From positions 107,501,965 to 107,565,964 of the forward strand of contig NC_081844.1 of NCBI RefSeq assembly GCF_963259705.1: a DNA stretch of 64,000 bases, in the 5' to 3' direction. Origin of the DNA: Myotis daubentonii. Its lineage: Eukaryota; Chordata; Mammalia; Chiroptera; Vespertilionidae. The translations under genes were made by a program, and so were the position numbers. Each line of letters opens with the position of its first letter. Position 1 is the first letter of the stretch. Positions 52,338 to 63,193 of the stretch are shown here, piece by piece. The notes beneath the pieces are model-generated. The model searched no databases, was not told the DNA's origin, and saw only the letters and a program-made list of their open reading frames with translations.

Positions 52338-52345
52338 CTCTACAC

Positions 52346-53429
52346 GGTCAGAATTTAGCACCATCCTGGCCTCTGCCCACTAGATGCCAGCAACACCGCA
52401 TCCCTCCAGCTGTGGCAGCAGTGTCTCCAGACCCTGTCAAGTGCTCCTACCGCCAGAACCACGCCCAGCGGGGAGCCACCCCCTCGCCTTCCCGTGGTTC
52501 CCACTGTCCACAGGGCTCGGTCTCTACTGGGAAGGTCTATGAGACCTACCCCTGCCCCAGCCTCACCCACCACCACTCTCTTCACATCACAGGGTCCAAC
52601 GACAACCGCCCATCAACCTCATTCTCTAAACATTCCCCCCCCCACCCCACCCCCCGCGCACCGTGGCCCATGCGGTGCCGCCTAGAACACACTCCTGCCT
52701 CCACTGCTTGCTTGTGTTCAGCGCTGACGTAATGCTCACGTTCAGCTCGAGAGCCGCTCCCTTTCGATGGCTGCTTTTTATGACACAGCCCTCTGCAGCG
52801 TCTGACTCTCTGACCGCGAGCAGAGACAGTAAAGCCAGACCTCTGGGCCTGGCGAGCTCCCTGGCTTCGTCCTGCCCCAGCTCCCGGAGACATTGCACTG
52901 TTTACGCGGGTGCGGCACCACGGGAGTTTGTTAAGGGCCAGCTCTCGCCACCGTGAAGCCACCGTGAATCACGGTCAACATATCTGGGACTCAGGAGGCT
53001 TGTTTGCTCACTGCGGCTCACACAGCTAATGGGTTCTGACGTGGACTTCCTGCGCCATCGTGGGAACAAGTGCCCGGGGCGAGAAGCGAAAGGGGACAGG
53101 GCAGGGGGTGGGGGAGGGGGGGAGGGGGAGGGGGGAGGGGCAGGGCGGGGCGGGCGGTGATCTCCAGGCAGAGAAAATGCTTTGGAAGCCTGGGACCCCG
53201 GAGCTCTCCCGGGTGACCCAGGGCCAGGGGACTCGAGAGGGGAGAGAACGCCCAGGTCCTTGCTGCGGGCGCCACGCTGAGCCCCCCCACCCCCAGGGCC
53301 AGACTCTGGGGGCGGGCTCTGCTGCTCCCAATGCGTTTCCGTTTCCTATTGTCTTCCGACCTCACCCCACGCAGACAGCAGCTCCGGCAGCACTTCTCTC
53401 GGGCCCTAGTGGCATTTGGAGAGGGACAC
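52346..53429. other. Unique sequence with C- and G-runs
   Basis: C-run at 52638-52665; G-rich tract at 53095-53150 able to form a G-quadruplex. No gene is seen. Confidence 0.4.
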
Positions 53430-53434
53430 GTTTT

Positions 53435-53640
53435 TGTGTGTTGTTTTTAAATATGTATCTAGTTATTGATGTCAGAGAGGAAGGGAGAGGAGGGAGAGAG
53501 AGAGAAACATCAATGATGAGGGAAAATCATTGAATGGCTGCCTCCTGCACACCCTCTACTGGGATGGAGCCTGCAACCCAGGCAATGCCCTGACCAGAAT
53601 CGAACCGAGACCTCCTGGGTCATAGACTGAGCGTCTGCGG
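53435..53640 (-). mobile_element. VES SINE (reverse), partly deleted head
   Basis: AATATGTATCTAGTTATTGA, then GAAACATCAATGATGAGGGA, CCTCTACTGGGATGGAGCCT and the reversed head broken at CATAGACTGAGCGTCTGCGG. The head lacks its outermost bases. Confidence 0.9.
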
Positions 53641-56105
53641 CTGGGTGGGATAATTTTTTATGGTGAGGGAGCATCTCACCCGTGGCAAGAGGTTCGGACC
53701 CCTGGCCTCAGGTCACGCAAAGCTAACAATGCCCACGCCCCGTCGCTAGGACAACCCCAGTGCTCCCCGCCTGTGGTCCCAGCGCCTCCTAGCGCAGCTG
53801 AGCCTTCCCTCCGGGCCGTCAGGCTGGGAAGAAGGGACCAAGCCAGCCGCTCCCCCACTTTGCCGGTGGTAAGAACTTGTCTTTCAAGCTTTCAAAGCCC
53901 AAACACTCAATGACTGGGGCGACACTGACGCCGTGACCCTGGGGCCAGCCGATCTGGCCCCGATCCGCAGGCTGGGCCTGGCCCCCACCTGCTATTGTAT
54001 GTCCAGCTGTGTGGGCGCCCCGCCCCGCCCACTCACACGCGTTTCCTGTGGCCGCGTTGCTGCTATGATGACAGAGCCCAGCAGCCGCCTCAGAGCGCGT
54101 GGCTGCAGCGCTGAGAACACTGAGGAAACGTTATCGGCCATGTTTTGGGACAATTCTGCGAATGGCCAGACCTTCTTTCCCGTCCCCACATTGAGGATTC
54201 TCCTGGGAGGAGGGGACGGGAGCGCACAGCAGGCCCTCCGCCGGCTGCTGGGTGCTGAGTGCAGGCGGAGGTTGGGGGGAGGCCGAGGTCGGGGTGACTG
54301 CGCCGGCTACATGGCTGCCCTGCTCTGCCTCACGTGGGAGCTGCCGGAGGGCACACTCGTGTTTACAGATGACCCTGCGAGCCGCGTGGCCTGACAGGGA
54401 AGGACCCTTCCCAGCGCCGCCCTCAGAAGCCAGGCTTTGGGACTCTGGGCTCGGGAAGCCTGTGGCGTTTTCTGCTCAGTGAGCCCATCCATTCCCATTC
54501 TCTTCAGGGAGCTGCCATACGCATTGTGGAAGGCCTCGCGGATTGCTGGGAGAGGGCTGTTCCTGGCCGGGATTCCTCTGGCCACTGCTGCCGGAGGCAG
54601 AGGGCAGGCTCCTGGGGGTGGCTTCTGCCGCACAGTGTGGCATGGCTCTGGCTGGCAGGGGGGTGACAGGGCAGGGGGGCGGGGCAGCTGGCAGACCTGG
54701 CTCTGGGGCCCACAGGTATGGACGGGTCAAGGAGAGCCTGGGATCTGGGCACAGCACACACGGCTGAAAGGCAGGGCCCAGTGTCCATCCACATTATGGT
54801 CTAGAGTTAGTGACCTCACCAGGTTGACGGGAGCCGTCGGCAGGGTTGGCTAGATGCGGGGGCGGGGGGGGGGAGGCACCCCTGGAGACGTCTCTAGGTC
54901 ATGGGAGCCTGGCCAGGGCCTGTGGTTCTGGAGTCCTGGGCCCCTTTCTATAAAGACCAGGCAGCCACAGAGACGAGGGAGGGCCACGCAGGGCAGTGCC
55001 AGCGGCTCTGCGGGGGAGGGGCTTCTGGGAGGTGATGGGTGCCCCCGGGGCCATGCTCCCCAGCCCTTCCTGGGGCCTCAGAGGAGCAGTGCGGGCAGTG
55101 AATGGAGGGGATGCCAGGGCATCACTGGCTGAGCTGAGGGCCAGGCACCGTGGCTCCTCAGCCTGTGGGAGTGTTTCCCGGGAGGGATGTGGGGTCCTGG
55201 GGGCGCTGATGTTAGGGGGTGTGCCAGGAGGAAGGTGAGGGTCGGTGCAGCCTAGCAAGATTTATGTCATCTCATTTCAGGCCCTGCCTCCACCTTCACC
55301 CAAAGCAGAGACCTGGGAGGACTTGGGGGGAAGGAGAGGCTCCAGGGAACCAGAGACAAGGGGGGCATGGGGGAACCTTCTTAGCGCCTCTCCGATGCGA
55401 CAGGGGGAAGACAGATCACAGACACAGGGGGTGGGGACTCGGGGCTGGGGATCTTCCTGTGTTTTTGTTCCGATCACCTTGGATGGCAGGCGTGGCAGAG
55501 CCGGCTCACTGACCACGCAGCCCTGTGCTTCTCTCCTTGGGCAGAGAGTCACTGTCGGGGAGTGACCGCCCAGCCACTGACGACGCCCCCCACCCCCTGG
55601 AATCTGACCAGAGTGAACCCCGAGCAGGAGTGAAGTGAGTCGCTTTGGGGTGACAGTGGCCAAGTGTCTGGTGTGCTTTCCCCCAAGAACTCCCTCTTCC
55701 TCCCGCAGGGACCTCACACCCACAGCGTCGAGGATACTCCCACGGGAAGGAGGGGAATGCTTGGGGGCACGCGCCTAGTCAGGAACGTCGCGTTGGACTT
55801 CGCACCAACAAAACTTTAACACAAAATCCAAGTAAACTTCGCTACGGCGTAGGGATGGCTTGTTACAGCCGCTAATCTTAGGGTAAGACTGACGCGCGCG
55901 GCGCACGCAGTGCTATGGTTTTGTTTTTGATCATGATATCAGGTTCCTTCGAAATGAGTTTATCCAATGAGAAAATGAGGCTCTTTGGAGAATCGTGTTA
56001 AGGGAGCGAGTGCACAGGTGTGCACACGTAAGGCAAAACGCTGTTCTTACACGGCCACCTTTGGCAAGCGCTGGCCTGCAGCTGGGGAAATGAAGGGGAA
56101 TTACA
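53641..56105. other. Unique GC-rich sequence
   Basis: No gene recognised. Frames of 153, 138 and 148 codons have no known domain. G-run at 54860-54876. Confidence 0.4.
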
Positions 56106-56113
56106 GACTAGAG

Positions 56114-56327
56114 CAGTGGTTCTCAACCTTCTGGCCCTTTAAATACAGTTCCTCATGCTGTGACCCCCAACCATAGAATTATTTTTGTTTCTACTTCATA
56201 ACTGTAATGTTGCTACTGTTATGAATCGTCATGTAAATACCTGATATGCAGGATGGTCTTAGGCGACCCCTGTGAAAGGGTCGTTCGACCGCCAAAGGGG
56301 TCGCGACCCACAGGTTGAGAACCGCTG
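56114..56327 (-). mobile_element. SPIN/URR1-like non-autonomous hAT element, 214 bp, perfect 8-bp TSD
   Basis: Read on the minus strand it starts CAGCGGTTCTCAACCTGTGG and proceeds GTCGCGACCCCTTTGGCGGT, CCTAAGACCATCCTGCATAT and AACAGTAGCAACATTACAGT, ending AGGTTGAGAACCACTGC-type text. GACTAGAG is duplicated exactly (56106-56113, 56328-56335). It is closer to the short URR1-like form than the 311-bp copy at 23562. Confidence 0.95.
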
Positions 56328-56335
56328 GACTAGAG

Positions 56336-56830
56336 CGTTTCAGGGCAGAAAGAGCAGTACATCGTGAGATGCGCTCCTGTTCCCTGGGGTTCTGTGGGGG
56401 AAATGCTGACAGCGTGCCCTCAGGGGCTGTCCCTGCATCTGGCAGAGTTACTCTCAGGATGAAGCAACGCAACTCCGCAGCCTGCAGGGTCCCATGGCAA
56501 GAGTCTGGAAGGTGGACGTGACCCTCAGAGGGGTCTGCTGGGGCCTGCAGTGGTTTTGCTCTTAAGTTCCTTTTTAATTAGCCATTACTTACAAGAGGGG
56601 ATTTTACATAAAAATCGGAACTCCTGATTGCTCCTGAAAAGCAAAAGTTCTGGCCACACGGGGCCGACATTCCCACCTGGCAGCAGGGGCCCCTGGAGAC
56701 AGGACACGGAGCCCACTCCCCACCACTCCTCACTGTCTCCCCGACCCTGAGCGCCAGCCACAGTGGCCTTTCGTCACTGGCACGGATGTGCTGCTTCTGG
56801 AAGAGGACCCTTTCCCTGTACCTACACCTC
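56336..56830. other. Unique sequence
   Basis: No gene or repeat recognised. Confidence 0.35.
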
Positions 56831-56833
56831 CCT

Positions 56834-56834
56834 C

Positions 56835-56878
<44 letters not shown>
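56834..56878. repeat. (GA)n microsatellite
   Basis: About 45 bases of GAGAGA, without an attached SINE body. Confidence 0.9.
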
Positions 56879-56883
<5 letters not shown>

Positions 56884-56929
56884 GAGAAAAAAGGGCCACA
56901 GGTTTCAAGAAAAATTGGGGCAAACACAT

Positions 56930-57120
56930 TGTCTGGTGCAAGTTAAAAATAGCCTGATGAGTTTAATATGCAAATGAAGGGAGTCTGGATGGGAAGAATA
57001 CAAGGGAAGACACCATTAAAAAAACAAATGGTTAAATCCACGTCCGGTTTGTAGAAAAGGCTGTGCTGAAAAGCTAATGAGCTGAGAAGGAAGCTAAGCT
57101 GCCTCGGGGCTTGTGCTGAG
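56930..57120. promoter_or_regulatory. Candidate conserved non-coding element with POU octamer
   Basis: Contains GTTTAATATGCAAATGAAGG (perfect octamer ATGCAAAT), ATTAAAAAAACAAATGGTTA, CACGTCCGGTTTG and GCTAATGAGCTGAGAAGG. No repeat signature. Confidence 0.35.
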
Positions 57121-57939
57121 CGCCAATGAAAGGGGCCATCGTGCAGGGAAAGCAAGCACACACGTTCGACCCCTCCTGTGGGCACCCTGCCCTGCCCTGC
57201 CCTGCAGACCCTGTGCGGGGTCTGACCCGTGCCCCCCAGCAAGCACAGCAGGCCGTGGACAGCTCCGGGGAAAGGAGCCGGAGACCAGGGCAGAGCTGAG
57301 GAATGAGGCGACCTCTCCCAGGGCGCTGGGCCAGTCCTCTCCCACACCCTGCCTCGCTCGCCCTGCGCCCTCTGCCAATTCCCACAGGAGCACGAAAGCC
57401 CGGTCTGCTCCCGCCCCAGCTGCTGCTGCTGCTGACAGTCACAGGAGGAGGAGGGGAGTCACCATCACACCCAGCCCCCCAGGGACCGTGAGACAAAGAC
57501 ACAGCCCTCCAGCATCTTCCCTCCACCCGAATGTGGGCATCCGGGAACACTGGCTTGTGAGGAGGGAGGACATGTTAGAGGAAAGGAATGCCAGGAATCC
57601 TAAAGCGTCACTTCGCTGACACATAAAGTAGAAGAATGGGGAGATCCGTGGCTTTAGAGTCCAGTCTCCGTTCCATGGGCCTTTTGCAAGCTGCTCCCTG
57701 GGGTCCCATCTGAATTGCTATCTGCCACCCACCTTGACGAGGTTCCTTGTCTGGAGCTCCCCCCCCGCCCCACCCCACCCCACCCCCCGCCTCCCCGTGA
57801 CCCCCCTGCCCCGCTGATGAGCTATCTTGGAACTCCCGGAGCCGGGGTGGGAGCTGGCACACACAGTGGAGTGCCCAGGACACCTCAGTCCCCTTCTCTG
57901 ACTGTCCTACCCTAGAGCGGAGACCTATTAAACAAGAAA
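57121..57939. other. Unique GC-rich sequence
   Basis: Contains a four-unit CCCTG repeat (57186-57205) and a C-run (57760-57795). The 168-codon forward and 158-codon reverse frames match nothing known to me. Confidence 0.4.
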
Positions 57940-57948
57940 TGCCTTTGA

Positions 57949-58160
57949 GCCCTGGCCGATGTGGCCCAGTGGTTGAGGGTCATCCATGCACAAAAATGTC
58001 ACCGGTTCGATTCCCCATCAGGGCACATGCCCCGTTGCAGCTTGATTCCCAGTAGGGGGCGTGCAGGAGGCAGCCGATCAATGGTTCTCTCTCACAGCAA
58101 TGTTTCTCTCTCTCCCTCTCCCTTCTTCTGTCTCTAAAGTCAATAAAAAATATATTAAAG
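57949..58160 (+). mobile_element. VES SINE with 9-bp TSD, inserted beside old L1
   Basis: GCCCTGGCCGATGTGGCCCA-type head, TTCGATTCCCCATCAGGGCA, CCCAGTAGGGGGCGTGCAGG, TC-rich body, AAAGTCAATAAAAAATATAT tail. TGCCTTTGA occurs at 57940-57948 and 58161-58169. CCAGTAGGGGGCGT (58049-58062) is a near CTCF core, last base off. Confidence 0.93.
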
Positions 58161-58169
58161 TGCCTTTGA

Positions 58170-58960
58170 CAGAAGACTTGAAGACACTCTGCAGAGAAGA
58201 TACGCATGTGGCTAATAAACACGCAAAAATATGCTCAATATCATGATCATTAGGGAAATGCAAACCAAAACCACAATGAGCGACCTACCCCCTCATACCC
58301 AGCAGGGGAGCTACCATCAAAAACAAAACAACACAAAACAAAGCCGCAGGCTGAGCTGGTGAGGAGGAGGAGCCTCTGGGCCCCTGAGCGCTGCTGATGC
58401 ACAGGGAGGCGCCTCAGAGAGTTAAAGGGAGAATGACCGCATGATCTGCCTCCCCCCCCCCCCCCCCCCCCGAAGAACTGGAAGCAGGGACTCCTAGAGA
58501 TATTTGCACGTCTACGCATAACAGTGTTATTCACATCTGCTGAAACACGGAAGCACCCCAGGTGTCCGGCCACAGGTGAGCAGGTCAGCAAATGTGCCTC
58601 GTACACACGGAATACGTATGCATTTTATTCCTTCTTCAAAAGGAAGGACTTCCGACACACGCCACAACATGGATGAACTTCGAGTGAAGCAAGCTGGTCA
58701 CAAAAAGACAAATACTGTACGGTTCCGCTTGCACGAGGTCCCCAGCGCAGTCAGATGTGCAGAGACAGGACTAGGGCGGCGGGGGAGGGGGGAGGGAGTG
58801 TTTCATGGGGCAGAGTCTCGGTTTGGGCAGAAGAGAATGTTCCGGAGGTGATGGTGGTGACGGCTGCACAACATGGTGGACGTGCTCAATGCCACCAAAC
58901 TGGACCCTGAAAAATGGTCAAGAAGGTCAATGTTATGTTCGTGTTTTTTATTTCAAGGAA
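58170..58960 (+). mobile_element. Old L1 ORF2/3' UTR fragment
   Basis: GACACTCTGCAGAGAAGATA, CAAAAATATGCTCAATATCA, GATCATTAGGGAAATGCAAA, ACCAAAACCACAATGAGCGA, GGATGAACTTCGAGTGAAGC and CATGGTGGACGTGCTCAATG, with GACCCTGAAAAATGGTCAAG, follow the C-terminal part of ORF2 and the L1 3' UTR. A C-run (58450-58472) interrupts it. Stops make it inactive. Confidence 0.82.
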
Positions 58961-59950
58961 AAAGGTGGGAAACCAAGCAGGCCTTTGCGACCTGCAGGCC
59001 ACCGTTATCTGGTCCTTGTGGACACCTCTCCAGTGTATTGGCACCATGTGGGCGATTGAAGGTCACACTTCATCTGTCTCATTTGTGAAAGTCTCGTTCC
59101 CCCCTAATCCCTCCCCCCACACACAGGCCGAGGAGGGAAACGCCATCGCACATGTGATGGTTTCATTATGTAACACTTCACACATTGCCCCGAGGGAACG
59201 GGAAAGGCTCCGGAGGAAGATAAAAATAGATCCTGAGATTTAAGAAAACAACACAAAAACAACTGCTGTCTCCCTCTTCTCCATTGCTTCGAGTCCAGAC
59301 GGCAAAGTGGGTAATTAAAAAAAACCGTCTGGCCTTATTTGCAGCAAACTGGAGTAAGAGCCAAGGAGGACCCACAGCCTGGCATCGGGTCGGTGGGCTG
59401 GGTCCTGCCACCCAGGTGCGGAACAGCCCCCCGGACTCCCCACGCCGTCCAGGCTCCGTGTTCAGGCGCGTGAAGGTTGTTTTTAGTTTTTTATCTCCTT
59501 TTTGCGCCAAAAAAAGATGAAAAACTAGCTTGGCTCATACACTGTCTTTCGCCTTCCTTCTCCACGTGCAAACAGCCTTGGATGGCACACCCAGTCAGGC
59601 GATGGCTGATCGGGGAACCCGAGAGAGGGGCAGGTGTGTGTGTCTGGGCACACACAGGGAGGCGGGGGCTGGGTGTGTAAGAGAGAAAAAGGGACAAAGA
59701 CGGACACACAGAGAGATGTGGGAACATTCTGCCTCTAGGCTGAGCCGCTGAGCCCGGATCCCGTGGCTACGGGGAAGGCAGGGCACAGAAGGCGTGCCCT
59801 GGTGCTCTCCAACGTTCCTGGTTTGGCGTCCACATGGCTTCCTCCAGTATTCCTTCATCACAGACTTAACAGGGGCTGTCGACATGTTCAAATGATTGGC
59901 AGGGACCCAGTTTTGGAAACTGCGGGCCAGGAGGACAGTGATCACCCTTG
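58961..59950. other. Unique sequence
   Basis: Contains an inverted repeat CCAGACGG (59295-59302) / CCGTCTGG (59325-59332) around an AATTAAAAAAAA loop. No gene recognised. Confidence 0.35.
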
Positions 59951-59954
59951 TGCG

Positions 59955-60080
59955 TACGTGCGTGCGTGCCTACTAAGTGCTCTGACTGTAATAGATAGAA
60001 GGGATCTGGCCATGAATCAAAGACAGTTTTGCCTCCAGGACATCGATCTAGTGAAGAGACAGGGACGTAAACAGGTCACT
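59955..60080 (-). repeat. L2 fragment (reverse)
   Basis: GTGCCTACTAAGTGCTCTGA, TAGATAGAAGGGATCTGG, CCAGGACATCGATCTAGTGA and AGAGACAGGGACGTAAACAG match reversed L2 (gcctactatgtgcca...gctcacagtctagtggggagacagacacgtaaaca). Confidence 0.62.
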
Positions 60081-60840
60081 GTATTTCAGGAGTTGCCACT
60101 GCAGCCCCCAGGGGGACGGCCAGGTGGGTGCGAATGGACGAAATGAGCCATGTGGAACGACCTGCAAATCAGAGCTCATGCCCCACCGAGAAGGGAACCA
60201 GGACCGGGCTCTCCCTGATGGTGGCCACACAGGAAAGCAGCCGGGGCAGCCAGATCCTCTGATTTTTAAAGAGCGGCCCAGGGTGGTTCTGTGTGTGCAT
60301 GAAAGTCCCTACTGCCGACATTCTGACAGCTAATTCCGTTAAAAAAAAATCACTGTGCAGGCAGAATATACGACACACGAGGACTGAGTTCAGCTAGTGC
60401 TCCCGGAGTAACCTCTGATATCATAACATATGGAAGGCTGCACCCCGAGGGATGACTTTGCCAAGGAGAAAGAAGCGGGATCAGCAACAGGAACAGCATG
60501 CCGAAGCCCAAGGGCACGGGAGGGCATCTGTGTTTGAGGGCGGGACAATGCCTTCATGTGACTATGTGACGACGGTGGGTTGGCTGGACCTAAGTTCAGC
60601 CATGTTGCAATGACACGTTGCAGCCCGATCATGGTGAGGCTTGAATTCCAAGGCAAATACGTAGTTTTCAGGGCAGTGGGGAGGTGCCCCAGATGTGTAA
60701 TTAGAAGGAGTAATAGGGCCCGATTTTTATTTAAGAGCAGCCATGAGGGACCTCCTGAAGATGGGAGGGAGAGGGGAGACAGTGAGGGTCAAGTCGGGGT
60801 GGAGATGAAGAAGAGAGCAATTCAGGAAGCAGACATGATG
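60081..60840. other. Unique sequence
   Basis: No gene or clear repeat recognised. Confidence 0.35.
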
Positions 60841-60844
60841 GGAC

Positions 60845-60990
60845 TTTTCATTAGTAAGAATAGGTTGGGTTTTGCTGCAGTGACAAGCAACCCTCCAAAT
60901 CCCAGGAGCTTATAAAAAAAACCCTAAGATTTAGTTTTCACACTACAGTTTACCTCAGGGGAGTTTAGGGGAGTCTGTCCTGCATCTATT
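60845..60990. repeat. Old interspersed repeat (LTR-like), first copy
   Basis: TTAGTAAGAATAGGTTGGGT, TTTGCTGCAGTGACAAGCAA and CCTCCAAATCCCAGGAGCTT, then TTAGTTTTCACACTACAGTT, resemble an old LTR-type repeat (gctgcagtaacaaacaacccccaaatctcagtggct). The same text recurs at 61870. Confidence 0.5.
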
Positions 60991-61865
60991 TCTTGTCGGG
61001 ATGCGGGCTGACAGGGTGCCCACCACCTGGCGTAAACCGATCGCTGAGGCAGGGACCGGGACCTGGTGAAATGCACGGTGGCTTGTGAACGCTGTCACCC
61101 AGGAGGGACGCACGTCACTTCCGATTACGTTTGTTTAGCCAAGACGGTGACATGCCCGTGACTGACTAAGGGGACAGGGAGGTATAAGCCCATCTTGTGC
61201 CCTAAAGGTAGAAACCCAGCTCTACCGGTAAACAGCACTGATGATGTGAAACCCAGAAGAGGAAGGAGGAGCCTCCCATTTCCGTGGATGGAGTAACTGG
61301 TCCTGGGCTCGGCGTCCTGCACGCATAGCCACGCGCTGTACAAAACGCACGCAGTGGCTGTTTTCAGGCTCTGGACAGCAGGCAGCCGAGACCCTGACCC
61401 TTGAGAAAAGAAAACCGTGCGAAGTCAGCCCGGTTTGCCTTGGCTTTCTGCCTGGGATCCCCGTTTGGGCCACTGTCCATGGTGGTAGCAAGACAACCTC
61501 CCTGAACGGCGGGGGTAGTGGCCAGCTTTCAGCTACGGACGGGACTGGGGTTGGCAGGCCAGGGTCCCGGAGGGAGGGGAGGGGATGAGGAGGGTCTGCC
61601 GGGCGTCTCCCTGGCCGAGGACAGACTGGACGCGCACAGGCCAGAGTCCACAGGCCGAGCGGAAAGGGGCTTGACTTCTGGTCCCGTCAGATGAAAAGAC
61701 CTCATGAGCACCCCCATAAAGTGGAGACCCCCAGAAAGGACGCGTCTTAGAAGGAAATACCAGGTCCTAAGGAGGGACCACATTCTAGGACCATGGACAA
61801 AGCCCCGGAATAGCACCAGCCTTGGCAGAGCCATAGCGACCTGCGAGTGCTGTAACTACATGCCA
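60991..61865. other. Unique sequence
   Basis: No gene recognised. GC-rich with short frames on the minus strand. Confidence 0.35.
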
Positions 61866-61869
61866 ACTC

Positions 61870-61935
61870 AGTGATGGGCTTTGTATTAGCAAGAATGGGC
61901 TAGGTTTTGCTGCAGTGACAAGCAACGCTCAATGA
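61870..61935. repeat. Old interspersed repeat (LTR-like), second copy
   Basis: GTATTAGCAAGAATGGGCTA and GGTTTTGCTGCAGTGACAAG share long identities with 60853-60895, then it ends early. Confidence 0.5.
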
Positions 61936-62289
61936 GCAACCCCACATTAAAAACAACAACAACAACAAACATCTGGACTCCCTACAATGCATCAACCACA
62001 ATGTCCAGAAAACAGTAAGAAGTCGTTAGACATGCAAAGACAGGTTGGGGGCAGCTTCCACGGTCCCACTGGCCCTATTTGTTCTTGCGCATGATGTATT
62101 CACTCCAGCACCATCTGTGGATCGGCTGCCATTGGCCCGGCCCTCTGCCTGTTATGAGGATGAGCCCCACAGAGAGTAGGAGGAGCCTCCCTGAACGCTG
62201 CCTGTCCACAGAATGACATTCCCTCCAAAGGCTGAGAAAATGGACCACAGTTTTCTCCATGGCCTAACGCACAAACACTCCTGTCCACT
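61936..62289. other. Unique sequence
   Basis: An AAC/AAT run (61950-61972) and a reverse open frame (62075-62288) without known domain. Confidence 0.35.
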
Positions 62290-62400
62290 CAGGTCAATCA
62301 CTCAATATTCACTGAGAGCCCGACAATACCAAGGTACATAACATATAACCCTTCTTTCAAAGAGCTTTCGTCCCAGTTCACCTGCCCAGTCACCCCTATG
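62290..62400 (-). repeat. L2 fragment (reverse)
   Basis: ATCACTCAATATTCACTGAG, AGCCCGACAATACCAAGGTA and TCTTTCAAAGAGCTTTCGTC follow reversed L2 (caatatttattgagc...aaggagctcacagtc). Confidence 0.55.
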
Positions 62401-62651
62401 AGCAGTTTAGACACTTGACTGAGTTCAGAAATTAACCATTGCGATACCCTTGCCTTCTCTCCTCCCTGTCCCGTGGGCTTTCGGAACACTCAGACGCTTC
62501 CGTGCCAGAATGCGGAGAGACTGGGACCCTTGTGCACTGGTGACGGGAAAGCAGAATGGTGCAGGTGTTAGGGAAATAGTGTGGCGATTCCTCAAATAAT
62601 TAAAAATGGAACCACCATATGATCCAGCAATTCCATTTCTGGGTATATATA

Positions 62652-62996
62652 TCTATATAATGAAAGCCTAAGCGACCGATATGGCAGAATGACCAGAACA
62701 ACCAGTCACTATGATGTGCACTACCCACCAGGGGGCAGACGCTCAATGCAGGAGCTGCCCCCTGGTGGTCAGTGCGTTTCCCCAGGGGGAGTGTTGCTCA
62801 GCCAGAAGCCGGGCTCACGGCTGGTGAGCGCAGGGCAGTGGCGGGAGCCTCTCCGGCCTCCGCCTCCGTGGCAGAGCTAAGGAGCAGCGAGCAGGCGGGC
62901 GGTAAAGAGCGAGGGGTCCCGGACTGCGAGAGGGTACAGGCCGGGCTGAGGGACCCCCCGCCCCCCAGTGCACGAATGTCGTGTACAGGCCTCTAA
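62652..62996 (+). mobile_element. Non-autonomous Helitron (HeliBat-type), 345 bp, intact CTCF-like palindrome
   Basis: Starts TCTATATAATGAAAGCCTAA after A (62651), ends GTACAGGCCTCTAA (usual CTAG mutated) before T (62997). Both CTCF-like cores are perfect: CCACCAGGGGGCAG at 62725-62738 (forward) and CTGCCCCCTGGTGG at 62755-62768 (reverse), 16 bases apart. Inserted in L1. Confidence 0.92.
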
Positions 62997-63020
62997 TATG
63001 TGTATAAAAGAATTAAGAAC

Positions 63021-63193
63021 AGCCCCACCAGTGTGGCTCAGTGGTTGAGCATCGACCTATGCACCAGGCGGTTGCAGTTTGTTCCCAGCCAGGGCACATG
63101 CCCGGGTGGCAGGCTCGATCTTCAGTGGGTAGCATCTCTCATCATGGATGTTTCTATCTCTGTCCCTCTCCCTTCCTTTCTGAAATATATATC
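63021..63193 (+). mobile_element. VES SINE, shortened body, with 9-bp TSD
   Basis: AGCCCCACCAGTGTGGCTCA, GGTTGAGCATCGACCTATGC, AGGGCACATGCCCGGGTGGC and CTCATCATGGATGTTTC, then CCTTCCTTTCTGAAATATAT. ATTAAGAAC (63012-63020) and ATTAAGAGC (63194-63202) form a target duplication with one change. Inserted in the same L1 next to the Helitron. Confidence 0.93.

Noticed and set aside
58576..58851. 91-codon frame as a small gene
   Set aside because: It lies in the L1 3' region (L1 text on both sides) and is not an independent gene.
62075..62288. Small minus-strand gene (61-63 codons, two frames)
   Set aside because: No known domain, two competing frames, and it abuts an L2 remnant. It could be an old repeat.
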